64,000 nucleotides of DNA from Tretioscincus oriximinensis. Its lineage: Eukaryota; Chordata; Lepidosauria; Squamata; Gymnophthalmidae. Positions 1-11,900 of the stretch are shown piece after piece. The stretch spans positions 542,794-606,793 of the forward strand of contig JAJVDF010000278.1 in assembly GCA_022410635.1 (NCBI GenBank), read 5' to 3'. Every line of letters starts with the position of its first letter. Positions within the stretch are counted from its first letter, which is position 1. The notes beneath the pieces are model-generated. The model worked only from the letters and a program-made list of their open reading frames with translations, had not been told where the DNA came from and searched no databases. A program made the translations under genes and the position numbers.

Positions 1-2380
1 AAGACGCAGCCATCTTTTGGGGGCACATACCCATTAGCTTTGTGAATATTTAGTGCTGCCTCCAGATGGTGCTCCTCTGTTAAACTGTATCCCAGCTGGA
101 CGCAGGTGCTTCTCCTCCAGTCCTTGTTAAATATTTAAGAGTCCTCTGACAACGAATGAACCTTTTTTACTTTATAATATTATTTAGAGGCTGCAAACCT
201 AACCTTTCTGTGCTTCGATGGTTCATGGGGAAAATGTTAGATTAAATTCTATATTGTTTCCAATAATTGTTCTTTGGGCATAAGAACCATTGATTCCTGT
301 AGCTTTAATTCAGCCATTTAAAAATCTAGTCTGGATATTAAGAACCTTAGTCTAATGGCTAATATCCCCTTCTTCTGCAAGGTATTTGAAAGAGAAGTGG
401 CTGGTTAATTCCAGATGTAGGCCTAGATTTGGCTCTGTTTCAATCAGGCTTTAAAATTGGATTGCTGTTTGCCTTCATGGGATGACATTTTATGGCGCAA
501 GAATTNCTATCCAACTGATTGTTTGAGACTCATCAGCAGTTTTCCATATCAGTGCTTATGGTCTGGGGATGCTTTCAGGATTATGGTTGTTTCCACTTCT
601 ATTTGTATAGCTGCTTCTGGTTCTATTAGAATATCTGAATGCAGAAATAGTTTCTAGGGAACAGTATCCCTTGGCCGTCGCACCCTGGTGTTTTGCAGTG
701 GTGTCTTAAGTTGTTCTAAATCNGTACTTGAAAGTGACAGTGGAACAAATAAGGGAAAATAAACTGAAAGACTGATAATATGCTATTGATTGATAATTTA
801 TGTATTCATGGGTGATAGTCAGTTGGTCTTAGATGGAATGGAACTGCTCCTGAAGGACTAAGTTTGCAGCCTGAGTATATGNACAGTAGTCCATCATCAT
901 CACTTCACATCAGTTCAAGTAGTGTCTGTAATAGTGGTAGATGTGCTTCAGCATCCCAATTATATTTATAAATTGATGAAAAACACTATTTATTAAGGTA
1001 ATATTTTACAAAAGACTTAGAAGCCTTTAACTTGCAACAGTTAAATGTCAGATCTGCCCTTGAATGAATTCTAGAAATGAACCAGTCTTGTATAAAAGCC
1101 TGAAGCCATGTCCCAACTACCACTAAACAGAGTAGCTTGAACTTGCCCAGCTATTTCTCAGGAACTACCATAAAGATAAGAAACCAACAATTTCTTCCTG
1201 GAAGGACAGAAGACTCCAGATGTGGTAAAAATACTGAAGACCAAAGCCTTTGCAGAAAAACAGAATTTAATGTGAAATTGTAGGCAAAGGACCAGTTTAG
1301 CTATGGACGATCTATTTTTAGAACTAGAGAATTGGAGAAAAACAACACTTGTGCTATAATGTACTATTCTAAAAAAGGATAAAACTATAGGGGGGAAATC
1401 TGAGAGTCATACGGAATTCAAGCCAAACAATCCTTTTGTCTACATGCTTTTTCAAAACTCATTTTCCTTCTATGGAAGCAGCAGAAACTTGGACAAATAC
1501 TAGAAGAAGATGTCAATATTCCAAATGTGATCTCACTCTAGATTATAAAGAGATGCAGTGATGCTTGCAAACATCTTTCTTATTTCCTTCTTGACCCTAG
1601 CATTGAACTTGCCTTTTTTTATTGCTGCTACATACTGGGTCAACACTTGGATCAACTTTTCCACCAAAACCTCAGATCACTCTCATGATCTGTCACAGAA
1701 AGCTCAGTTTCATATGGACNGAAGTTTCATTATGAGAATTTTTATGATTCCCAAAAATGCAAAGTACAATGTCACATAACAGATTTATTTATTTCAAGTT
1801 ATATTTATTTCAAGTTATATATCATATGTACACAGGTTTTATTCTTTGTGATAGTTGTTGGCAGCTTATTTACTTACTAACGTATTTACTTACTTGCATT
1901 TATATTCCACCCTATTCCCAAAGATGTCAGGGTGGATCACAATTTAAAAAAAACATAAAATAGATTAAAATAGAACAATTTAAAATAGAACAGTGCCTTC
2001 AAGGAGAGGGAAATTTTGGGCTCAGTTGAATGACAGGATGACCACTTATACTGCCCCATGACTTTTATTTTGAAAAAACAAACAAATAACAAGCAAACAA
2101 ACTGATCACAAGTTTGCTTATAAACAGAGAAACTGATTTTTATGTGGAGATTGGAAAAAATTACACAATGGAATGTGTGGGGGTTATTCAAGTGATAGCA
2201 GTTATTTCAACAACTGTCTTCTTGGCAGCCTGCTGCATTTATTCATAATGTTTCATTTGGAATATTTCATTACAATTAATATCAATCTGAAAGCATTAGA
2301 AGAGAGGAAATAGTTGCTGCTCCTAGCCAGTCCATTCATTCAAATTGCTTGTGTACCAGCTGATATGTTAAGTATCTGAT
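1..2380. other. AGFG1 intron, no gene seen
   Basis: AT-rich with short frames only. A tandem TTTATTTCAAGTTATA duplication is at about 1786-1820. At about 1865-1960 there is a minus-oriented interspersed-repeat tail (TATTTACTTACT-type repeats, then a degraded CACCCTATTCCC). No AGFG1 exon was recognised. Confidence 0.5.
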
Positions 2381-2730
2381 AAGAACATAAGAAGAGCACT
2401 ACTGAATCGGGCTGGAGACCATCCAGTTCAGCATTATGTCTCATACAGAGGCCCACCCAGATGCACCTGGGCAGTCTGAGCAGAAGAAGGCAAAATATGC
2501 ACCTGTTCATGACTCCCTGCCAATGGTATTTCAGGAGTACTGCCTGTTGCTCCATTCCGGAGGCAGCATCCAGACATCCATCCTAGTAATCATTCATACT
2601 CATCATGTCCATAAACCTGTCTAGTCCTGTCTTGAAGCTATCCAAGCTGTTAGCTACGACCACCTCTTCAGGAAGTAAATTCCATAGGCCGATGACCCTC
2701 TGGGTGAAAAAATACTTTCTGAAGCCCTTA
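2381..2730 (-). mobile_element. CR1-type LINE, 3' end fragment
   Basis: On the minus strand the fragment ends in CTCTTCTTATGTTCTT. Its body matches the 3' end of the other CR1 copies in the window: the stretch on the recurrent phrase GGTATTTCAGGAGTACTGCC and the conserved block around GAAGTAAATTCCATAGG. Confidence 0.75.
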
Positions 2731-3062
2731 GTAGAATGCATTAGTTCAGGAACTACATATCTGTGGTTAAAATAATGATAACAAAACCATACATTGTCTT
2801 AGTAGTTTTTATACCAAATTTTGTATAGTTATACTTGGTTGGTTAGTTGTTGGACTTTTGATAAACAACCTATAATAAAATTAATCATCTTAAACAGAAC
2901 ACACACTAGGAAATTATTATGCTGTACGAATTACCTTTGCCTTTTAAAAATATGATAAATCATAAGTTTATAGTTTAAATTCACAAGTCTCCAGGATTAT
3001 ATGATATGACTTTTTATTTTCCTTTTTTGCACATCCGCAATGCATTGTGAACTCATATTCAG

Positions 3063-6000
3063 TTAGCAATCACCTGTGGTGCCAACATTCTTCTCACACA
3101 TGCAAAGAGGAACCTTGTTGAATTGGGCCAGAGCCCATCCTAGTCCAGTATTCTGTCTCACACAGAGGCCCACCAATTGCACCTGGGCAGTCTGGAACAG
3201 AAGAAGGCAAAATCTTAACCTGTTCTCAACGTCCTGCAAATGGGATTTCAGGAATCTTGCCTGTTGTCCCATCTCAGAGGCAGCACCAGGACATCCATCC
3301 TAGTTGTTATACCCTTGGTGTCCTTGAACTTGTCTAATCCTCTGCANGCTGCTAGGTACCACCACCTCTTCTGGAAGTAAATTCCAAAAGCCAATGACCA
3401 TCTGAATGAAAAAATACTTTCCCTTGTCTGTCCTCACTCTTCTGCCCATCAGCTTCAAAGAACGTCCCCTGGTCTTAGTGTTATGCGATAGAGAAAACAT
3501 TTTTTCTCTATTCACCTTATCCATCCCGCGCATGATTTTATGCACTTAAATCAAATTACTTCTCAAACGCNGTTTATCGTGGTTGAAGAGGCACAGACGA
3601 TGCAGCCCAGTAAGGGAGGTGCTCCAGCCCCTTGATAATTCTTGTTGCCCTTTTCTGCATCTTATCTAGTTCCACAATATTTTTTTGTGGAATGTGGTGG
3701 CCAGAATCATACACAGTATTCCAAATAGAGCCTCACCACAGATTTATAAAGAGACAAAACAACACTTGCTGATTTGTTTTCAATTCCTTTCCTAATTATT
3801 CCTAACATTGAATTTGCTTTTTTCACTGCTGCTGTACACTGGGGCACCACTTTCATTGAACTGCCCACCAAAGCCCCAAGATCCCTTTCCTGCTCCGTCA
3901 TGGAAAGCTTGGTTCCCATTAGTTGGTAGGAGTAATTTGGGTTCTTTGCCCCAGTGTGCATGGCTTTGCATTTGCTTAAGTTGAAGTGCATTTGCCACTT
4001 CGTTGCAAATTCACTCAATTTCAATAAAGCACTCTGGAGCTCCTTACAATCACTTTCAGTTTTCACTACCCTGAACAGCTTAGCATCATTAGCAAACCTG
4101 TCTACTTCACTATTTCGGCATCCAGATCGTTTATTAATATATTGAAAAGCAGAANTCCCTGTACTGAACCCTAGGGTACTTTACTTTTCACCTTCTTCCA
4201 CCCAGAGAACTGTCCATTCATTACCCTCTTTCTCTTATCTTTTAGCCAGTTTCCAATCCTGCTATGTCCTCTCATTTCATAACTNTGGTAGGAGCCTTTG
4301 ATGAGGAACTTTATCAAAAACCATCTAAAAGTCTGGATAGACAATATCAACTGGATTCCCTTTATCCACATATTTATTAACACTCAAAGAATTCTAGCAA
4401 ATTTGTAAGGCATGATTTACTTTTGCAGAAGCCATGCTGTTTCATTCAGCANTGCACGCTTCTCCATATGTTTGGTAATGTTATCCTTGATTATGGTTTC
4501 CAACACTTTCGCTGGAACTGATGTCAAACTAATTGGTCTATAATTTCTGGGATCATCCCTTTTTTTGAAAATTGGTGTTACATTGGATTGGCACAGTGCC
4601 TGATCTTAAGAAAAGATTAAATATTTTGGTTAGAAGTTCAGCAATTTTACATCTGCGTTCTTTAAGAATTCTGGGATGAATGCCATCTGGCCTTGGGGAT
4701 TTATTGGTGTTCAGTTTGTTAAGGCTAGCAAGGACCTCCTCCCTTGTTATCTCTGTCCAGTTTAATTCCTTTGTTGTTGTTCTTGAGAAGACTAAATCTG
4801 GCAGGTATACCCACTGTCCTCTTCAATAAAAACTGAAGCAAAAAATACATTTAAATTTTCTGCAATCTCCATGACCTCCTTGATTATTTCTTCTGTTTAT
4901 TGTCTAGTGGTCCGACTGGTTTTCTGGTAGGGTTCTTATTTTGGATGTATTTAAAGAAGTTCTTGTTACATTCTTTGCAAGTTGCTCTTCAAAGTTCCTC
5001 TTGGCATTCCTGACTGTAACCTTGCATTTGTTCTGCCACTGTGCTCTATTCTAGGATAGGCCTTTCACCTTCTAAATAAGCTATACAGGTGTCCTCTTGG
5101 ACTTGGCAGAACTCTTTCTTCTTTTAGGAATGCATTGGATTTTAGCCTCCAATACTGTATTTGTAAACAGTATCCATGTTTTTTGAAGGGATTGGACTCT
5201 TCTCANCTTTCCTTTTAATTTTCCTTTTACTATTTTCCTCATCGTGGGAAAATTTCCTTTGTGAAAGTTTAAAGTTTCTGCGTTAGAACTGCTTGACAAC
5301 TTTCTAGCCACATTCAAGTTGAAGGTTATTGTGTTATGGTCACTGTTTCCTATAGGATCAGTTATAGTTACATCTTGTATCAGATCCTGTTTGTTACATA
5401 GGACTAAATTTAGGATTCCCTTGCCCCTGTTTGGTTCTACAACCATCTGCTAGTATGTCTAAGAATTTTATCTCTTTTCATGAGTTGAGCAAGAGTTTAC
5501 TCAATCTGTGTGTTGATAATTGAAATTCCCCATTATGACCACCCTTCCNTTTTTTTGGAAGCTTCAATAGCATCATATTCCTAATGACTGTTGCCTTCGG
5601 GTGTTCGGTTAGGAGGTCGGTAGCATACTCCCAATATTAGACTTGTTTTCTGACATGCGGATGGGTCTGTTTTACTTGGCAATTCTAGTTCATAGGATAC
5701 AGTCTGTTTTAATGTATAAGGCTACACCACCCCCAGTTTGCCCTTTCCTGTATAGTTTGAGAAACCGCAGATTGCTCATTACAGCTTTCTACTTGGATAC
5801 TACAGTCTAGTTCTCCTTCTAATATAATATTATGTGCATAATTCTGTTCCTCAGTAATTGCATTTACACTTTCTCAAACTGGATGCTGTCCAGCTGCCCC
5901 CCAGGTATCAGTTTTAAAGCTGCTCTGCAACCTTTTTAATATTAAGTGCGAGCAGTCTGGTTCCATCTTGTTTCAAGTGCAACCCATCTCTTTTGTACAG

Positions 6001-6750
6001 GTATGGCCTTTCTCAAAATGTTCCCCAGTTCTTGACAAATCTAAATTTTTCCTCACNACACCACTGTCTCATCCATGCATTGAACCTTCTAATCTCTGCC
6101 TGTCTAGCTGGTTCAGCGTGTGTAACAGTTAACATTTCAGAATATGCTGCTTTAGAGGTCCTGGATTTCAATCTTCTGCCTAGGAATCTAAATTTAGCTT
6201 CCAGGACTCCCCACTTGGCTCTCCCAATGTTATTGTTNCCAGCATGTACTACAATACCTGGCTCCTCCCCTGTCAGTCTATCTAGATGCAGCGTGATGTC
6301 CACAACCGTAGCACCTGGCAGGCATGTTAGCATGCAGTCAGATGCCCATCACACATCCTCCTCTCTATATGCCTAACAATCAAATCACTCGCTACAAGAA
6401 GTCCTCCCCTCACCACCTGTGGAGGACGACCTTCAGTGCAAGAATATACTGGCACATCTTTCAAGGAAGGGGTCCCTACTGAGGGCGGCTGTCCCTCTTT
6501 CTCCNTCAGATGTCATCTGTGTCTGAGACCCCCATGCTCCAAAACAGCTGGAGGGCTGCACTCCAAGGAGTGGGATGCTCCTACTTCATCCCTGGAGGTC
6601 TCATCCTCATGCCTATTTCTGTCTCTCTGCTTCTCCACGTCAGCTACCTTGGCTTTAAGGGAAGAAACAAGTTCCCTGAGAGCCAGAAGCTCCTTACACC
6701 GAACACNCGTCCATGAGTTCTCTCTAAATTTCTCTGCTAATTTCTAAGAT
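3063..6750 (-). mobile_element. Nearly full-length decayed CR1-type LINE
   Basis: Read on the minus strand from 6750 down, the element shows first an ORF1 remnant (about 6333-6013) with an SGNH-esterase-like stretch (LPGATVVDIT, GIVVHA, RFLGRRLKSRTS). Next is an endonuclease remnant (about 5700-5081, with YRPPNRT and IGNSDHNTI). The reverse-transcriptase remnant follows: NYRPISLTS near 4540, QHGFC near 4440, and a late segment at 4066-3707 (LNLSK-type motif, LGIIRKGIENKS, YLEYCV). Last comes the 3' end with SLSHNTKTRGRSLKLMGRR. Stops and frameshifts break every frame, so it is dead. The order is that of CR1 elements. It lies inside an AGFG1 intron, opposite to transcription. Confidence 0.88.
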
Positions 6751-8785
6751 ACTGTAGGATCCTCACTGATCCAAACTAAAGGTTACTTTGGAGTTTATTC
6801 ACACTGTTTTATCAAGCCTGGTGCTTACCCATCCTATACCTGTTTGATGAATGAATGTTTCGTGAACGATTNAAGACTTAAGTTTTATTGTATAGGTTAT
6901 TCTAACATAAATTTACTGAACACCAAGTCTTGTTTATTTGGTAGACTATATTCAACAGTTAGAAAATGGTTTTTACGTGTCAGAGTAGACTAATGTGAGT
7001 TAAACATGTGGCAGAATGTTTAGCTCTGACACCTGCATCCCTGCTCTGGGATTCTTAGCTGATTATTCCTGGCCATAATAGGAAACAAAGTAGTTTTTTT
7101 GCTCCATAGCTGTGAAACACTGTGGCCAGNTGCTGAACCTGCTTGCATTTCAGCTTATTGAGGGAAGGGAATGTGTCATGTTAGTTGGAAAATATTTTAG
7201 AGCATGCTGAGCACTACAAAAAGTTTTAAGTCTGGGAATAGTAATCCAGGCACATGGCTAAAGAGGAATAGAGTGCATAGTCTGACAGTATCTAAAAGCG
7301 GAAAGGTAAGTTTGTGAATTATGTTCCAAGACAGGGAAATGAAGCAAAAGGAGCATGCAATTATGATTTTAAAAAGAGTTGGACAAATTCACATAGGACA
7401 AGGCTATCAAGCTTTTTAATGTTACTATTATTCCCTCCAATTTAAGGATTACAGTATTCATCTAAATACAAGTTGGTGGCAGACTGTGAGGAAGATCTAT
7501 TTTCCATGTCTACCCTGTCCATTGTCTTCTATATGCAACTAACTAACAACTGTAGACTGCTAGGATACTATAAATGAATTGTTTGGTCTTGTCTAGCAGC
7601 ACATCTCTTACATTACATAAAAGTCTGGCTAAAATCAGACAGGAACAAAGGAAATAATGAGTAATGCAGGCCTGACATTAAAAGAAAAACAAAGCAGAAA
7701 ATATAGTTTTGGAATGATAAATGGTTTATGAAAAAGAAAGGAGAAATCAGTCAAGAGTTTGAGTGCTGAAGTGTGGAGACTTATGACCTAAACTAATGAT
7801 GATCCTTTGCAGCTACTGTTTATTTATTTTACCCCTGTTTTTATATCCCGTGTTTCACAAAAGGCTCCAATATCTTTCATTTTGGGAGAGATTGAATTTT
7901 GCACTAATTTATTACTTTTCTTATTTTTCTCCATGTTATGGTAGACTAAGCAACATCATTGTTTAAAATTGTTGAGTACCCTGTATGGCAACTTTATTTG
8001 TTCTTTCTTTTGAATTATTGCCACAATTATGTCTTAAGAGTCAGGGATTTGGCAAGCTCAAAGGCTTATTTACAACCTGTGGAGATAATAATGTTCCCTA
8101 AAAATCATTCAACACATATGAATTTCCTTAGTTTCTAAAGCTGATTCTCATGTGGAATGGGGACATTACTGTTTGGGAGGCCTGCCCAAAATCTATTAGA
8201 TTACATCCATAATATCTACAATGCTGTGAAGACATTTCTTGAGTTGTTGGAACTATATGCTAATATATATTATGTACAGNGTATGTAACAAAATGAGTGA
8301 AATGGGCAGAAAAGCATTTCATATCTTATTTATGAGAGCTAAAATTTGCTATATTGTATTGGCTTAATACTACCAGGTATTGAACCATATTTTTTTTCTC
8401 AGTTTGCTATATTTTTAATATTTATAGTTACATATCAGCTTCTAAGTAAATTCACTTGGACCATCATTTAAAAAAATGAAATATTTAATAGTTGTTATAT
8501 CATGTCTAACTAGAAAGTTTAGAAGTTTTTTTTCTTTGTTATTCGTCAACAGCAGATATTAGAGAGAAAAACGTTATAGCCACAATTATCACAGTACCCA
8601 ACTGGAACTGTGGCAAGTTTGAATTGAAGAAAATATTCACAGTGTTGTTCCTTATGCTGTAATTTTCATAGGTGGCAATTGTGTCGGTGGCACAGTTGGG
8701 TATAACTTCCCTCTAAATCTGCCAACAATANGGTCCCTTTTTGTTTCCATACCATTAACATCTTTTGTTCATTTGCAATTTACAG
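6751..8785. other. AGFG1 intron, no gene seen
   Basis: AT-rich. At 7818-7870 there is a short minus-oriented repeat tail (TTATTTATTTTACCCC followed by a degraded TATATCCCG). No exon or RNA gene was recognised before the acceptor at 8785. Confidence 0.5.
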
Positions 8786-8905
8786 CACAGAACTCTGCAA
8801 ATGCAGGTTTTGCAAACTTTGATGTATTTGGACAGTCTAGTGGTTCGAGTAATTTTGGTGGTTTCCCCACAGCAAGTCAGTCTGCTTTTCAGCATCAAAA
8901 TACAG
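8786..8905 (+). CDS. AGFG1: AGFG1 exon (first one in the window)
   Basis: Acceptor TTACAG precedes 8786 and donor GTAGAG follows 8905. The exon encodes the motif ANFDVFGQSSGSSNFGGFP, typical of the FG-rich region. It starts with the last two bases of a split codon, so an upstream exon outside the window is required. Confidence 0.93.
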
Positions 8906-11900
8906 GTAGAGGTTCTCTAACATTTTTAGTTTGTTTAATATAAATAAACTAATCTGGACACATAATTTTAGAATATCTTTTAATTCTTTTGTGCTTGTTC
9001 TTAACACACATTCTCTGAAGCTCTGGGGAAACCTATATTGAATGCTACCTCTTTGTTTGATGTGGATTATGATTTATTTTCATGCATGAAATTTCTATAT
9101 TACAGCTTTTTATCCCTACACGTGAAAGATCTATCATGTTTGGCACTATAATATTTGGGCTAATATTAACGTTTAAAATGTTTTCTAAGGTGTACTTTCA
9201 ACAAGAGAATCAAAATACTGCCTTTTTAAAGAAAATTCATGTGTAGGAGCTTTTGCTTTGTGTTTAATTTATTAATGTAAAAATGTTTGCTTGGAATGAT
9301 CGTTGCTGCTTGCCTTGATCTATGGCTGACTTACTTTCTTTTTTCCTTTTCCTGTTTTAAGTGTGTTGTGTTAAGACTTTCTTTTTAAATTTTGTTTTCC
9401 CTTTGTTAACTTTAACCCCTCACACACTTTCTGGCTATCCAGCGTTCAGAACGCTTTCATCTAGCTGCAGTTTTGGTGAATTTACCACTTCCGCTTTCCC
9501 TCGCCAGGCTGCGCGCAGTAAGTTCCACCAAGGTGGGAAACAGCACATTTCATTTTTCTTTTCTGTTTCTGTCATCGTCTAGGTGTTCTTGTGTTAGTCC
9601 TTGCTTTAAAGGATATTCATTTGTATTTCATTAGCTTAGATACACATGATTGTCTTATTAGCCTACATAACATAGAATTCATTTTTATAAAAAAATTGTA
9701 AAAATGATTCAAATTTCTGTTTTCTTGGGACTGTAATAGTTTTGGGGTGCTTGTGTGGTTGTGGATATAAGAAGAATGGGAAACAGTTGTCATTATTAAC
9801 TTTCACAAGATTCAAGCAAACAGGCCTTTCAAATGTCCGAGTCAGATATCAAAAAATATAAAATGAGAATCTCATAAAATGAGAAAATGTTTATATTTGT
9901 CTTCCTGTGAGGACCACTTGGTGGCAGCCATGGAATGGGATTTTCTCATTTTGCACACTTTCAGTACAAANTACAATTAATTGTAGTACTGTTGAAGATT
10001 TTATACCCTTTTTAAAACATGAAGTGGTCACCTCTGACTCATTTAATTATCCATTTCTCAGAGATAGCAGCAGGGCAATATAAAATACAAATAACCTTTT
10101 TAAAGTCACATTAAATCTCTAGATTTATCAGCTTTTCCTAACTTAATATTTTATTGATATCAGAAATGATAAATTATTATTTACTTTATTAAAGGAGAAT
10201 GATTTAAATGAATCCTTACTCTACTGAAGTTCTTTGCTGTTGCACTTGCTCCAAGAGAATACACAGTGATCCCGATGAGTTAGAATGTTTGGAAACACTG
10301 AATGCCTATTCAGTCCTTTTCAAGACTGTTATAGTGAATATTCTTTAACATATGTGGCACTCTATATATATTCACACAAGGCCACTGGCTGCATTTGAAG
10401 AATCATTTATTGCAATTGGAAGTGTCCATTACGTTTAATTTATGTTCTTACAGGTGGAAATGCTGGATCAGTGAATGCGAACTTTGCTCACTTTGATAAC
10501 TTCCCCAAATCCTCCAGTGCTGATTTTGGCGCCTTCAATGCTTCGCAGAGCAACACATCTGCAGCCAGTAAAGCTGCAGTGAATAAGCAGAATCTCCAGT
10601 CAGCAGATAAATACGCAGCTCTTGCTAATTTAGATAATATCTTCAGCACAGGGCAAGGTACTAGTGCTTATTCTTTGACCTGTTCTATTAGCACTCTTTT
10701 ATCATACCACAAGAGTACTGTTCCATGATACCTTATTTCTGGAATACTAAGTGTGATTTTTTGATCTCTGAAAGAACTTGGATATGGTTTACAGCAATTG
10801 GAAGCATTTTTGATACACTGAAAATGAGTGAATAAGGTACTATAAAACTTTTTTTACAAAACAACTAGGAAACTTAGGGGGGGAAAAAGCTCGGCAACTA
10901 GTTTAAGCAAGGCAAAATAAACATTTTTTTAACTGCCTGCCTTAAAATGTCTTAATGTTCCTCATGACAAGAATGACTGCAAAGACCTGTTAAGTAGTAT
11001 ATTATTTTCATAGTTGATATCCTTACAATTAAAGAAAATGTGGTGGAAGTATAATGTATAGCTAAATTTTCTTATGAGGAAACATTGTGTTCTGACTTTT
11101 ATTTGGAACTCATGTAATTGTATTTAAATAATGGTACACTTAACATGACTAGATGAGATTAGAAAACAACCCAGAAAGTGTCATTTTAGTCTATTATACA
11201 AAAAACCTAATAGATTTCAGTCACAATCTGAAGGATAGGAAAACTTCCCAAGTAATTTCATGGTAGACAAGCTCTGTTCAACACTTATTTGAATAGGAAA
11301 AAGTTTTCAAAGATTCTACAATCAAAGAGATAGAGCAATAATGGGGTAATGTCAAAGCACACAGATCTCATGTTTGAAATGTGCAGCACACAGATTCCAT
11401 TCCAGATGTCTCTACCCAATTTCGTTTACTTACTGTGAGGCAGAACAGACAACTGCCAAATCCTGTCCCCTTAGCCAGACGAGTTCATCACTGTCTCCAA
11501 AGTTGAATACACTGATGCCTCATTGAATTCCAACCTCGTGTACTCAGGCAATTTCATTTTGTGTACTGTAATGTGGAGTATATTAATCCCACATAGAATG
11601 CCCACTTTCCACATCTAGGAAAATGTTTCTCACCTCAAACAAGTCACAGATCACCACATTCATAAAAATAAACCTAGACCTCATTTCTTTTGTTTGACCA
11701 CCATGTGAAGCAGAGAAATGGATGCTAGAGCAGCCTGCACTTACTGGGTTTTGGAGGTAGAAACTGTTTTAAAGGATTGTAAAAATACTTAATAGAAAAA
11801 CTGTCATGGTCTCAATTTGTAAATGGACTCATAGTGAATTTGTGCTTTGAGAATTTGCTTAATAGAATGATTATTGTACAGTCACTTCCATTGGGAAACA

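Noticed and set aside
1..8785. Earlier AGFG1 exons (ArfGAP zinc finger)
   Set aside because: I looked for the CxxCx(16)CxxC pattern and for the preceding FANFAHF block and found neither; these exons must lie outside the window.
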